Positions 1 through 17,873 of a stretch of DNA of 64,000 nucleotides are shown here, in pieces. Where the stretch lies: assembly GCA_018292915.2 (NCBI GenBank), contig JACVVK020000095.1, positions 262,501 to 326,500 on the forward strand. The letters are read 5' to 3'. Under the pieces are notes generated by a model. The model saw nothing but the letters and a program-made list of their open reading frames with translations. It did no database searches and was not told the origin of the DNA. Position numbers and translations under genes: made by a program. Numbering within the stretch: position 1 is the stretch's first letter; each line of letters begins with the position of its first letter. The stretch comes from Batillaria attramentaria. Lineage: Eukaryota; Mollusca; Gastropoda; Batillariidae.

Positions 1-6174
<6,174 letters not shown>

Positions 6175-7640
6175 GACAAGCTGGACCTAGCTTTAAGCTT
6201 TAAGGTATTGGCCTCGTGAGATCCTCGTGCAGCTTCACGCCTTGTTCTCGGTGCTGCCCTGTGTGAATCTTCACTTCACTTCAGTTCAGCCGCAGGTTCC
6301 CAGCGAAAGATCGTTTCCAAGCGTCGGCCGTTTCTATTCTGACCGAGTGGAACTGCTTTCCGATCGCTTACTGCATTGGCGTATGTCAAGCCTGTGGACT
6401 GCGTTGTCCCACAACAAGATCTTGAGGGTTGTTAATGCAGCTGATCATCAGACAAAACTGTCGCACTGATGGACCCACATCCAAAAGTGCGAGTCAGTAG
6501 CGGTGGCGCAGTCATCGTGAGCTCGTAAGTCGTTTAAGATCTTACAAGCAGGTGGAGGCGAGTGCGCACCGAAGCTGGTACATGTAGTGGACCTGAAGGT
6601 TCTGCCACTCACACCGCGCTGGGCAGTCGCCTTCCACGTGTCTGGGATTCTGCAACCTCGCCAACTTTTGCGGCACGTTAAAGGTCTGCAATCTCAACAA
6701 AAAGCCGCAAACATTGTGTTTTTCAAAAACTGTGACCATGCATATAGTACAGGCAACTCTGTCACAGTTGCAGAGTTGTCAGCGCTTCGGAGACCCGTAT
6801 AAAACCCAGAGCGTGAATTTGCGGTGACCTTATTGTGATTTTGACCAGTGAGGGAGACACATTTCTTCAGCGTCTAGCGAGTGTTGTGCGGTGCACGAGA
6901 AGACTACTCACTGCGATCTTTCTCGCTCAGTGTCAAAACGCCAGCTGAGCTGTGGAAACAGGCTGCCCGTGGCTTTTATAGGGGTTTTAGAGACGCTGAA
7001 AACTCTGTAACTGTGACAGAGTTCACTGTGTATTTTGCACAGTCGGATAGTTTATTTTTTTAAACACACTGTTTGCGGCTTTTCGTTGAGATTGCAGACC
7101 TTGAAGCTTGATCAATGATCAAGCCTTGATACGTTGCAGTGCTGAACAGCATTCAGTGGCAGTCTTAAACACTGCGAACAGACAGGGACGATTTGCTAGT
7201 CCATCTCTCATTCGATGTGGGGCACTTACAGGTCGGTTACCAGCGCCTCCCCGCATATCAAACCATGTCATGCACAGCTCGCATATCGTCCCGGCCTGCG
7301 TGTGGCCTTTCAGAACTCTATGTATAAACGTTTATATCACATGACAATGATTGTGTTCGGGAAAGGAACATTGACGCCGTATAAAGGAATGGGCCTGGTT
7401 CAATGGCAAATTGACTGCACGCTGTCTCACGCATGTTTTGTGTGCGGGCGAATGGATACCAAAGAAGGCTGAGTTTCTGCAGTTGGTATCTCTATGTCTG
7501 CGCTGAAAAATGACTACCTTTGGTTCAAATCGGAAGGAAGGGAGAGAGAGGCTGTCTTAAAACGTTTATTCAAGGATGGTGGTTTCCAGGGTGTGCTGTC
7601 TGTCTTAACGGATCAAATGAGTGACACGAAATAAAACTGA
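6175..7640 (+). other. Receptor 3' flank / probable 3' UTR
   Basis: No further coding sequence continues. The first AATAAA I see downstream of the stop on this strand is at 7630-7635, so a 3' UTR of up to ~1.46 kb is possible, but it would have to include the foldback element at 6681-7102. The UTR extent is a guess. Confidence 0.3.
6681..7102. mobile_element. Foldback/MITE-like element with ~125-bp inverted arms
   Basis: The left arm (about 6681-6808) begins AAGGTCTGCAATCTCAAC and continues through GCCGCAAACA, AACTCTGTCACAGTT and TATAAAACC. The right arm (about 6971-7102) is its inverted copy with scattered mismatches and ends GTTGAGATTGCAGACCTT. The ~160-bp loop shows no coding potential. 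No clear target-site duplication was seen. Confidence 0.7.
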
Positions 7641-7767
7641 CATCAGCTCGAATCGCTTCAGACGCGCCGGGCAGGTAATTACACGCGCTGTCCCCATTTT
7701 TACTTGGTCTCACATAAGTCAACTTCTGTCATGAATAGTTTCACTTGTGAATGTGCCTGTACGCACA

Positions 7768-8010
7768 AGGGGATTTGGTATAGTGGTGAAGGTATCCGAC
7801 TTGGATCCTGAGCCGGCCGGTTCGAATCCCTGGTGGGCAGGAATTTGGATGGATTTTTCCTTTCCAAATCGAGTCAAAATCACGTGCAGACATGCTCGCG
7901 ATGCCTGTCCCGCCTTTGTATACACACGCACGCACAAATATCAAGTGTGCACGCTAAACATCTCACGGCCATCTTTCGAAGAAGAGAAACGAGTTTAAAA
8001 CAGATGTATA
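7768..8010 (+). mobile_element. tRNA-derived SINE, family 2
   Basis: The head has a pol III A-box-like TGGTATAGTGGTGAAGG and a B box GGTTCGAATCC. It is followed by a body with CCTGTCCCGCCTTTGTATACAC and AAGTGTGC. A second copy of the same body lies at 58739-58990, which supports a SINE rather than a tRNA gene. Confidence 0.7.
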
Positions 8011-8065
8011 GCTACTGCTGTGTGTGTGTGTGTTCCTTCAATAGTCATTGAAAGGCGCTTTCTCT

Positions 8066-8315
8066 ATAATTCTTATGCTCACAGATGGTTTTGAGCTGCT
8101 TAGAAACCTGCACAGTGACAGCACCTGAAATGCTGGCACAAAGCCAACAACAAGCGTGCCCAGAGGCGCGGCGAACACACTGAGCGGAGAGTGTTGCACC
8201 AACTGTCGTAGAATTTGAATGTTCGACCGCTCGCGCAAAGTGTTACCAACATTGTGTCGCATTACGAACTCTACTGATCATCAAGTCGAGCGTGCAAGCG
8301 CACTCACAAGTGGAA
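8066..8315 (-). repeat. Dispersed repeat family B, inverted copy
   Basis: The reverse complement contains TTTGCGCGAGCGGTCGAACATTCAAATTCTA and CTGTGAGCATAA, shared with the copies at 49456 and 62176. No TIRs, poly(A) or coding region are evident. The class is unknown. Confidence 0.6.
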
Positions 8316-9181
8316 CAGTAAGCTGGCTTAGGAAACATGGAAAGAGCGTGTCACAGACGAACAAGGGTAAATTCTGTCATTGGCTTGTCATTCTAGGTAA
8401 ATTCTGTCATTGGCTTGTCATTCTAGCTTCATTCTCCCGCCCTGTAATGTCCACATAGCAGCCTGAAAAATAACTCCCTTTTTGGACGTTATGGTTAGGC
8501 CAAAAAAAAAAAATTCAGCCGTCGAACACTTCCCTTGCAGCCAAGACCCGAAAACTCGAATGAAATTTAGCTCAGGTCTTAAGGGGACCATGCTTGATTC
8601 ACTGTTAAAAGCTCTGCTTGGTCCGTGACTCTGAAACCCTTGGAAAATAATGATATGTTTAAAGCCTCCACGTTCATAACGCAACGGAGATGAAAACCTG
8701 CCGCTTTCCAAGCTCCAACACTGTTTCCCAGATAGAAGGATCTGTCATTTGGCCATCGCGACCGTTTCCGTGACAGAAATTTTCAACTACTCATCAAATG
8801 TTTCCTCAATTCAAAACATTTATATTACAACCATGCTAGTTGTCTAGTGCATGAAGCTGTCTTACGGGCAATACTTTCTAACACACACGGGTTCTCAAGG
8901 CGAGGTGCAACAGTTTTAAATGTATTTGGGCGTATGTTCTTGTACGTCGGGCAGTGGGACAGAATCTGGAAAAGGGCTGGGACGAAGAGTATCTGTCGGT
9001 TTTGAGAGTTTTACATCAACACTGGGAACATTGATTTTGAGGGAAAACGCCGTCGAACAGGTCTCGTTACTGCGGCTTTTGCAAGGAGCTTCCGCGTAAC
9101 ACGAGATAAACTCCTTGTTATTGTGTCCAGTTTGTCTGTCTGTTCTTTGACCTTTTCGCCAACTAAATGATCTTAAAACGT

Positions 9182-9242
<61 letters not shown>

Positions 9243-9949
9243 TTTCTTTATGGTATAACAGAGACATGCTCATTACCGTGCGACATAATATCCTTGTACA
9301 AAGATCTCTTGTTGATGTCTTGACCTTCTAATGTCGTATGTGTATTTGTAAATTATACAGGCCAAAGTTTTCTCGGCCAGACGTGTAATCTGTGCTAACA
9401 TCTTTACTCTTGTGACATGTCAAGTTTTGCTGACGATATTAGTGAACTTTAGAAGCGCCGGCGACTCAGGTTTCGTTTCGCGTCGTTCCAGTTTTGTTAC
9501 AGGCTGAAAACGTCATTATTGTTTGCGGTCCGCTAGAACAGTGATAGTGGTATAATTTTTATTTTCATCATCGTCGTCGTCATTATCATCGCCATTGTCG
9601 TCGACGTCATCATCGTTATCATCACTATCTTCATTATCATCATCATTATCATTGTAAATACATGCATTATGCTCCTGTAACAGGCAAATCCAGACCGCAA
9701 CAAGGCTGACTCGTTTCTCCTTCAGTAGACATGATAATACTGTGTTATCGGGGCTTGCTGCAAACCGTCGTCATCATCATCAACGTCGTCGGCGGAGGTG
9801 GCGTCATCATCATAGGTCATCATCTTGATCATTGTCATCATCATCGCCACCATCATCATCGTCATCGTCATCGCTAGTATTAATATTATGTCAGAGTTTC
9901 ATATCGGCGTCGGACATCAGTCACAGACCGAGTTTTTTTTTTTTTTAAT
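8316..9949. other. Intergenic, no gene seen
   Basis: Contains a ~32-bp tandem duplication (GGTAAATTCTGTCATTGGCT..., about 8365-8426), (CT)n at 9187-9236, and two ATC/GTC trinucleotide-rich stretches (9565-9655 and 9765-9880). Only short ORFs without recognisable motifs occur. Confidence 0.6.
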
Positions 9950-10660
9950 GTCCCATTACTGTCTTACTAAGGCGGACAATTATGTCCGATCATGTATGGA
10001 CCACAGTGGACAGTATTCAGGACTACTATCCTATACTTTTATTGTCAGCAGGACATTTTGTCCAGTTGCAGTTCCCACGGACATGAATCCCCGTCATAAG
10101 TAGCACACGGTGTGTCATGTATCATAGTTTTAAGAGCGGCCTTGAGCGTGAGAAGTACACTGAGCTGATTTATACTAGTATCTATAGAACCGCTCTCGCC
10201 CAGTTTCGAATGGGGGTTTCCCCTATAAACGCACACCGCTTCCGTTACCAACAGTCAGCTGATCGCCTTTTGTGTCCAGTGTGTACTGACTGCATAGAAA
10301 CTGAGCAGCACGTGCTGTTCGAATGTCCTGTCTACAAGCAGCTGAGGGACAGGTTTTTGCCAGCTTTGGACCAGACTCACTTTGCCAGTATCATGAAAAG
10401 CAATAGCGAGGCCAAGAGAATCAGCTTAGGGAAATTCTTGTTTTTCGCTTTTAAACGTCGCGCCTCGTTTTTGCAAGTGTAACACGATTTATCCAGTTTT
10501 ACCATTTATTCGTACTTTGTGTTATCGTGCTGTAAATGCCCTTGTTGTTCATATACATGTTTGTGCGTTTGTTTGATCATAGTATTGCTGTTTTGTTTAC
10601 CCTCATGATAGCGGCCTAAAATCTGTCGAGTCGAGTCGAATCCCCGTTATGTTCATGAAC
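9950..10660 (+). mobile_element. 5'-truncated LINE with 3' UTR
   Basis: Contains the coding tail at 10117-10482, followed by an AT-rich 3' UTR. It ends near 10640 in short repeats of GTCGA, compatible with a LINE 3' terminal microsatellite. The upstream limit is uncertain. Confidence 0.5.
10117..10482 (+). CDS. LINE ORF2 C-terminal fragment
   Basis: The 121-residue frame includes TALAQFRMGVSPINAHRFRY, then CPVCTDCIETEQHVLFECPVYKQLRDRFL. This C-x2-C-...-H-x4-C segment followed by hydrophobic/charged residues is typical of the extreme C-terminus of molluscan and other animal LINE reverse-transcriptase proteins. The ATG is not a genuine start; the element is 5'-truncated or decayed upstream (9950-10116). 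It is non-functional as it stands. Confidence 0.7.
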   Translation: MYHSFKSGLEREKYTELIYTSIYRTALAQFRMGVSPINAHRFRYQQSADRLLCPVCTDCIETEQHVLFECPVYKQLRDRFLPALDQTHFASIMKSNSEAKRISLGKFLFFAFKRRASFLQV

Positions 10661-11444
10661 ATTTACGCTGCAAGTCTAGACCCATACCGGGCCGACTGGT
10701 TCATCCTTCCATGATGCTTTTTTTTTTTCAAGCACAAAAACTCGAATGGAGCGAAACGGAACGAAATGATACTCGTTGGTGCTTCTGAAGTTCACTGGTA
10801 ACTCTCGTCTGATTTGTTGTCTTTGGTGCTAGTTTGGTCTCTTCTAAATTTCTTTTGCCCCGATGCATGTATAAAACTTGGCGAAATACAATGTTCCTGG
10901 TCAAACAGTGTATTTTCTGTGTATATATGTGATGTATTCAGATGCCGTGTGCCCATTCCTCAGTGTGAAAAGAAAAGGTAAAGGACGGATGCTCATGTGG
11001 TCTGGTTACGTATGCTGTGCGACTGTGATAACATAATTAAATAACTGCATCTATTGCACTGTTCATGTTTTCATTGTAATTTTTGCCGTTTGAAATTGAT
11101 GGTTTTTTTTTTTTTTTTTTGGGGGGGGGGTTGTTTGTTTGTTTTGCTACTACGGTGTAATTTTTCTCTTGTTTCTCAAGTTGGTGGTTTTATCTGATAC
11201 AAATCGTGACTTTTAATTCCTGTCGTTATGTGTCGTTGTGTTGGCCACTGCGTACTTCACTGGTCGTTTTGTAAAAACTGATCCAACATAACTTGTCACT
11301 TGAGTCGCATCATCACTGACTGATCATTTACACGTGTCGTACACAAGAGTACAGTAAGAGACAAAGAGTTCCTATCAACTTTTCTATGTGTACTGATTAT
11401 ACTGAAAGTTTCTAACGTGCAGTGGTCCACCTTGTCTGGTTTGG
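10661..11444. other. Intergenic, no gene seen
   Basis: AT-rich sequence with a poly-T/poly-G run at 11103-11130. No ORF with recognisable content and no RNA gene. Confidence 0.6.
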
Positions 11445-12100
11445 TAGCTGTGCTGCAGGCATAAGGACACAAATTGACCGTGGGGTCATGTTTGGCGTTT
11501 GTTTGGGGTACCCTGTTTGGCGAGTGTGCTACTTTGTAGAGATTTTTGTTGTCATGAAAAAGCGTGATTTTTGTGTTATGTAGGTCAAGGTGCATGGCAG
11601 GCGGTCACAAAAAGAGGCAAGCTGCCAGTGAGGCTGGGACGTTTTGTACAGAGGTCGGACACACGTGAGGCAAGCGGATTTGTGCGAACTGCCTCTCTGG
11701 CCTAAACAGAAAGTAGACGGGCGGTCGGTGGTCTAGTGGTCTAGTGGTTAAAGACCTGTCACCAATGCGAGAGGTCAGGGGTTCGAGTCCCACTCGGGGC
11801 AAAGAATTTTTCCTTCTCGTATGTGGCACCGTTCATTCGGGCCGATCGGGGGTTCTCTCCGGGTACTCCGGCTTCCTCCCCCTCTGCTTTGGAAATGTTC
11901 AGCCCACCAAATTTGAAAAATAAATGCAATTCTAAATCCCGAAATTTAAATAGCTGAGCTGACCCTTCGCACCACGTGATTGTAATGTGTTTATGTCAAG
12001 TGTGTGAGAGAATGCGTGTGATTCACGTGAGCGTGCGTGTTGGGTTCAGTTCGCGGCGCTTTGAGCCGATTCAGGAAATTGGGTAAAGCGCCTATACAAT

Positions 12101-12131
<31 letters not shown>

Positions 12132-12310
12132 CCAGTGAGGCCTGAGCGGAAAGAAGACATTCGAATTTTTGTTTAAACCCCTGTCAGGTGCGTGCCTTCG
12201 AATAGTCTGTTCATGGTAGTAATTGTTTGAAGCATTTTTAGGGGGTGACGTTGATGCCTGAAGCCAATAGGGAATATATAGGCATTTTGAGGCCCTGTGT
12301 ATTTATGTCC
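11445..12310 (+). repeat. Dispersed repeat family A, split by a SINE
   Basis: 11445-11721 and 12133-12310 are the two halves of a ~450-bp repeat that is contiguous at 23620-24105 and (inverted) at 19640-20100. Shared landmarks are GTGGGGTCATG, GTCAAGGTGCATGGCAGG, GAGGCAAGCTGCCAG, CTCTGGCCTAAA and CCCCTGTCAGGTGCGTGCC. No convincing coding capacity is conserved between copies. Confidence 0.75.
11722..12132 (+). mobile_element. tRNA-derived SINE, family 3, ending in (ATT)n
   Basis: The head GGTGGTCTAGTGGTTAAAGA and B box GGTTCGAGTCC are followed by a ~300-bp body (CATTCGGGCCGATCGGGGG, TTTGAAAAATAAATGC, CACCACGTGATTGTAATG). A 3' tail of (ATT)n ends at 12132. A full second copy on the - strand lies at 50529-50920. 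The insertion interrupts repeat family A; about 10 bp of target appear lost. Confidence 0.8.
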
Positions 12311-13197
12311 TTCTGCTTGCAGCCGACAAAAAGAGGCCAGCAGAGGTAACCATAGCGGCAGAACGCACCGCTGGTACCAAAGTCTCTATGTTCATAGTGA
12401 GTTCTAAGGGTGAAGAACCGCCGCTTACAAATCTCTAAGACTGGTTTTGCCAAATGAAGAGATGTTCCTTTTGGCCACTGCGACCATATTTGTGACTTTG
12501 CGGCTTTAAATAGTGGAGAAAGGTTTGCTCTCTTTGGCCCAACGCTTCCATACCTGTACCTGGCCTCACTAAAAAAAAAAAACTCAAACTCATGTTTGCA
12601 TGGATTTAATACTGGCCTAACGGGAGATTGGCACTTTGATCATACTCGTGTTTGCTGCAAGAAGAGCCGTCAAGGAACCGATTAGTCTTGCCTGATTTCC
12701 GCACACAGGGCCAACACCCCCCCCCCCCCCCCATTCCCCCCCAAAAAAGCCAAAAACATGGGATACCCGTTCGCGGTACGAAATGTCCTAAACAACCAAC
12801 CAGCCAACGTTCCTAGGAACTTTGGCGAATAGTTTGTTCAGTCGAATGACGCCTCACGGCGCTCGTTCAAAGCTCCCCCAGAAGAAAAAAAAAGTCCAGA
12901 GGAGTTGTGTGCGGAGCCTAAATGCCAATCTGTCCAAAAGGGGACTTTTTGGTGTGTCTCTTATTGTGCTCTTGGTCGTGCAGGATTATGGGAGAGGAAC
13001 AATAAAACACATCTTGATTATCGTTTGAACCGAGTTCCCTGTGTTATGTATGTGTGTATGTAGGGATGTGTGGGTTGATGGACATCTTATTTTGTTTGTA
13101 TGTATGTATGTATGTATGTATGTATGTATGTATGTATGTATGTACTTTGCGCAGTAGCCTGTTCATGAATTTCTCCGCCCACCCTCTCTCGCGTGTT

Positions 13198-13251
<54 letters not shown>

Positions 13252-13839
13252 GCAGCAGGAGGTGATGAGGGAGGAGCCGAAGTAACGTTTAACAACCTGT
13301 TGTGAATTCCCTGGCGAAATTTCCTCTCTATCCTTGCTCATGTTCTCTTGGAGAAACCGTATAGACAGATAATCACTGCCTGATAGAGCGGAAAGGTTGG
13401 GGTTGGTGTGGGTTGGCGGGGGGGGGGGGGGGGGTAGAAACATGGAGGCGGAGGGGGGGGGTTGTCAGCATCGTCTAGACAACGAAACAATGTGCACCTT
13501 GTCACCCCGCCGGCCGGCATGGATTATTTTCCCGCTCGACTTTTGTCCAAGCCCATAGTACTGCCAAGGGAGGGTGGGTGGGTGGAGGGGTGTCTGTGAG
13601 TTTCGCACCAACACAACCGAAACGTGTTTTTAGAGACAGAAACCGAACATAACATTACTCATGGGCGGCATACAAAACACTTTTCTTTCTCGCTTTCTTT
13701 TTCTTTATTTTTCTAGAATTGTCTACATGTTGAACACATTCGTAAGTATTTTTCTCTCCATTTCTCAAAACAGAGACAGTGTATTAGTGCAGATTTGGTG
13801 CTCGGCTACCTCTCAGTGAACAAGCAGAGCAATAAGTTT

Positions 13840-13905
<66 letters not shown>

Positions 13906-13909
13906 ACGC

Positions 13910-13948
<39 letters not shown>

Positions 13949-14343
13949 TAAAGTGTTTTGTGTCGCACGCCATTTTAAGGAGTAATTCTTTTCAATACAT
14001 ACATTCATACTCTCCCAGGCTTCAGACGGAAGTCAAGCGGGATAACAGATTCACGCCGCAGGGTAGCCAGTCTCCTCAGGGGGTTTTACAAGTAACTGTG
14101 CCATCAGCACGGCGGCCGGCTTACGCTGCAATTCTGCCGGCAAAATGTTTTACAGATTACAGGTTGTTCACACAATCTGGTACAATATAAACACGTCGAT
14201 TGGCAGAGGGCTGAACTAATTGTGCTTCGGTGGTTCATGAAGAGGGGGTGATTAAACTATTATCTGGAGTGTGCGGAATTGGTTGGTAGGTTGAATGGTT
14301 GGTTGGTTGGTTGGTTGGTTGGCTGCGAGTTACGAAACATCCT
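12311..14343. other. Intergenic, microsatellite-rich, no gene seen
   Basis: Contains poly-C (12716-12732), (TATG)n at 13097-13144, (GT)n at 13198-13250, poly-G (13417-13433), (GT)n/(GCGT)n at 13841-13948 and (GGTT)n at 14280-14322. Remaining ORFs are low complexity. Confidence 0.65.
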
Positions 14344-14613
14344 GGGCCCGTATGTAATAGTCGAGGTTAGGGCTTATAGCCCCGGCTTAGGGTCTAACCT
14401 CGAACTAAACTAGCTCTGGGGTTAGATTTTCTGCTTTTTTGTTTTAAATCAAGAAGAGAGGCCCATTCTACTAAGCCGTTATAGAAGGATTTTTTTTTCT
14501 ACCTTTCTTCGTTTCCTTTCTGATTTAATTTTGCTTTTGGGTTTCTTTTGTCCTAGTCTAGCTTAGGCCCGTAGCCGTGGGTTAAATTAACCTCGACTTC
14601 TACATACGGGCCC
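14344..14613. mobile_element. MITE, 270 bp, TIR GGGCCCGTATGTA
   Basis: The ends are inverted copies: GGGCCCGTATGTAATAGTCG plus AGGTTA on the left, and the reverse complement with GA for AT on the right. Each TIR is about 26 bp. The interior is non-coding. The terminal GGGCCC is itself palindromic, which hides any short target duplication. Confidence 0.75.
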
Positions 14614-14663
14614 TGAAGGTCTTTTAAGCTCACAGACCGACATAGGCTTATAACGGTGAAAAG

Positions 14664-14822
14664 AGGGTGGGTGGGTGTTTGGGAGTTTAACGTCCTTTTC
14701 CACCACGTGTGGGTGATATCAAAGACGGGGCAACGAGAAAAAGGCCAGCACAAATATTTAGCCCCAGCCGGGATTCGAACCCACGACCCGAAGCGGTGAC
14801 AAGAACGTAACACCATTTAGAT
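14664..14822 (-). mobile_element. SINE family 1, - strand
   Basis: The reverse strand carries GTTCGAATCCCGGCTGGGGC, TAAATATTTGTGCTGGCC, CTCGTTGCCCCGTCTTTGAT, GTGGAAAAGGACGTTAAA and the (CCCA)n tail. The head is diverged. Confidence 0.75.
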
Positions 14823-14959
14823 GTGTGCAAGATGCGAACCGTGCTGGGAGGGGGTGGGGGGTGCGTCGTTGCTAAAGGAAGATATTATGAGCCAGCACGT
14901 GAGCCAACACACGCGTTTGCGGCCCACTTCACTTGCAAGTGAAGTGACGCGTTTGTATG

Positions 14960-15139
14960 AAACAGACAATGCCTACAGCCAGGAGGCTGTATCAGCGATC
15001 GTGAGTTCGAATTCCGGGTGGGGCCAAATATTGTGCTGGCCTTTTTCTCGTTGCCCCGTCTTTGATATCACCCTTACGTGGTGGGAAAAGGACGTTAAAC
15101 TTCGAAACACCCACCCCACCCACACACCCACCCACCCGT
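14960..15139 (+). mobile_element. SINE family 1, + strand
   Basis: Contains GAGTTCGAATTCCGGGTGGG, then CAAATATTGTGCTGGCC, the GTTGCCCCGTCTTTGATATC core and a CCCACC-rich tail. It is opposite in orientation to its neighbour at 14664. Confidence 0.75.
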
Positions 15140-15575
15140 CGCTTGAAGTGGCTCCTTGCGATTTCAAGATTCACGTTCTAAATTATCCTTAGTCCGGTGA
15201 CTGCCAGGACGTCCGCAGTCAGTTTAGTTTGGACGACAGTTAGGTGGCCAGGGCAGTACCGGTTGGCCCATAGAATAGGCGCGGGTACCGTCTTGAGTTC
15301 TGGTGCCTGATTCCGACAGTCCTGGTACTTTAGATCTGATTCTGGAAAGCTCTTCCTTGTATCAGCGAAACTCGCACGTGGTCGTGGCGGTATTACAAGT
15401 TTACAAAGCTCTAAAATACACTTTGGGAGGACCGACACACTTAATTGTGGCAGCGTCTGTGTAAAACTCGTTATGGACTGGGTGTGAGTGGCTCCTCCTG
15501 CCAGGTGCCGCTTTAAACATCGTTCTCATCCACACAAAAACAACACCAAATCGTCCACACGGAAAAACTGCGGAG
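15140..15575. other. Intergenic, no gene seen
   Basis: Unique-looking sequence between two SINE family 1 copies. The one - strand ORF here (15178-15438) has no recognisable motif. Confidence 0.5.
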
Positions 15576-15746
15576 GGGTGGGTGGGTGGGTGTGTGGGGG
15601 TCTATCGTCCATTTCCACCACACACGGGTGATATCAAAGACGGGGCAACGATCAAAAGGCCAGCACAAATATTTGGCCCCAGCCGGGAAACGAACTTACG
15701 ACCCGAGCATTAGGAGTTCAAAGCTCTACCATTCGGCCATCCCGCC
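15576..15746 (-). mobile_element. SINE family 1, full length, - strand
   Basis: The reverse strand reads a tRNA-like head GGCCGAATGGTAGAGC, a B-box-like AGTTCG variant, the GCCAAATATTTGTGCTGGCC body and a CACCCACCCACCC tail. A poly-C run (15744-15762) abuts the head. Confidence 0.75.
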
Positions 15747-15989
15747 CCCCCCCCCCCCCCCCCGGGAAAAACTGCGGAAGTCACTTAAATGTTTACTATG
15801 ATAACTAAACTTTCACACCAAATAAAAGAAGTGATTGGTACTCGTCCAGTAAAATGTCCTCATGATGTGATAACAAACACTCAGATGAATCAGTTTTTTT
15901 GCTCCTCCTGAAAAGTGAAGAAATTCGACTTCCGCAACTTTTCCGTGTGGCGGACGAAATGTGACTATGTACTCGTATCACGGGATTTC

Positions 15990-16106
15990 GAGGAACAAGC
16001 CAGCACTGGAGAAATCCAATTATTTGGCTTCTAGCGTGAAGGATTCGAACTCACGACCCAAGCATAGAACGTTCGACGTTGTTCCACTCGGCTGTCCTGG
16101 CTCTCC
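15990..16106 (-). mobile_element. Diverged SINE related to family 1
   Basis: The reverse strand retains the tRNA-like head with GAGTTCGAATCC and a degenerate AAATAATTGG...TGCTGGCTTG body, but lacks the GTTGCCCCGTC core. Either an older subfamily or a truncated copy. Confidence 0.5.
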
Positions 16107-17298
16107 TTCACGTCACACAGCCAGCTGACTCCGTAAAACAGACAAACCAACCAACCAGCTCTTAGAAAGTTAGAATCATCCACAGATGCTGTGAGCTATA
16201 GGGAAACCTTTTTGTCTCTCAGGGGCGGTAAGAATCCCTGTAGAAAGAGCACTCTCTGGGGCACAGAGTCTTTCAGTGGAAAGTACCTCTGTGCACGGTG
16301 GGGAAATGGCGCTCACTGCGCTACCGTGATGGGCCTAAATTGTCTCGGTGCTCTCAAACACAAGGTCGCGCACTATGTCATCCTTGACCAGCTTTGAACC
16401 CAGAGGGATCCTCAATGGCGCAAGTGATGGCAGGCTGTCTTCAGTGTGAAAGTAGGCGTGTTTCTGAATCAGAGACATACATAACATGTCTCTCTGTCTG
16501 AATGGACAGATCTATTATTACATTCAGTCCTAGAGCACGGGTGTGTATGCTTTTGTAATCGTCTCTTATTCCACCACAAGGCAGGTACGTGATCGTCTGC
16601 ACCGTGCAATAATACTTGCCTGTAGAGTGCAACACCTTGGCCTGTCAGAGTGCAACCCCCTTGCCGTTTACTCACATCCTGTTGGATCAGTGTACCACGT
16701 AAACAGTGCCATCAAAGCGCAACAATAATTGTCCGTTGGCAAAGATTTTGCCCAAACGAAAAGTGGTCGGATATTCAAGACTTCGTTTCAAATCGAATCA
16801 TATGACACACAAGTCTTCGCTTTTCTAAAAAAAAAATTCGCCATTTTTGAAAATGGCGCTGGCTGTAAGCAGTCACATTTTCACGCCCCGCCGAAAAGGG
16901 ACTGCACTCTGGAGTCTATAGGAAGAGTTCTCTCCGTTACTGATCACGCAGTCCTTTTGATCTCGTGATATAGTAATTGTAAAATAGTATATGTGGACTG
17001 AGGAAACCCGTTATTTTCCACGGGCGTTTCATGAAGGACATGTCAGTCATAGCCCAGTGATTCAGAACTCACGATCTTTATCTCCTGCGTCAGAGAGGGA
17101 AGCAATTTGGACTAATGGTGGCACGCTTTCCGAGGGACTGGTTCTGTCAGGTGTAGTCGGGCTGCCCCATTTGTCGCACGATGATGTTGCTGATAGGCAG
17201 TGGTCATGAAACTGAAAGCCCTATTACCGCTCTGATCACTTCGCTCGCTGGGCATCGAGTGCTGATCATGTTCAAATGGTCGGCTTTGCTGGGTGAGC

Positions 17299-17334
<36 letters not shown>

Positions 17335-17445
17335 GCAGGGTTTGATCACTGGGAGTGGGGGTTGGGACTTACCCTCGTCCTCTCCTGTCGACCGTAAAGA
17401 AGTGGTAGGTATGCACACGTGTGTAAAATTAATGCGTGCGTGCGC

Positions 17446-17494
<49 letters not shown>

Positions 17495-17861
17495 GGCGGT
17501 TGTATGTTTCTTTTTTGTTTCTTCTTTTTTTGTTTTTTGTTTGTTTGTTTGTTTGTTTGTTTGTCTGTTTATTATTTTTCTTCTTCTTTAATTTTGCATA
17601 ACGCCAAACCCAGCATTTGGATTCAGTTCATTTTGCACGGAAGTAAACACGTCTTTAGATTTTCTCAGTGGCGATCCAGTCTGCTTGTAATTTACCTTCC
17701 AAAGCAAACTGCCCAACTCTGCATGAAATGCTCATAAAAGATTCACAGGCTGCCGTTGTGGACCGTGAGCTGGCGCTGTGCTGAAACCTTGCAAAAAACA
17801 ACAACAACAACAACAGTCTGGGTCTGGAGCAACTGGAAACGACTTGCAGAGAGGACTTTGT
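16107..17861. other. Intergenic, no gene seen
   Basis: Contains (CA)n at 17301-17331, (GC)n/(GT)n at 17437-17492 and (TTTG)n at 17529-17563. ORFs of 60-80 codons here have no recognisable domain. Confidence 0.6.
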
Positions 17862-17873
17862 CGAGCTGAACAG

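Noticed and set aside
14760..14822. tRNA-like segments with B boxes (also 7770, 11725, 22580, 32950, 50870, 58740, 60430)
   Set aside because: All are heads of SINEs with shared downstream bodies. The acceptor-stem pairing and full cloverleaf are not convincing, so no tRNA gene is called.
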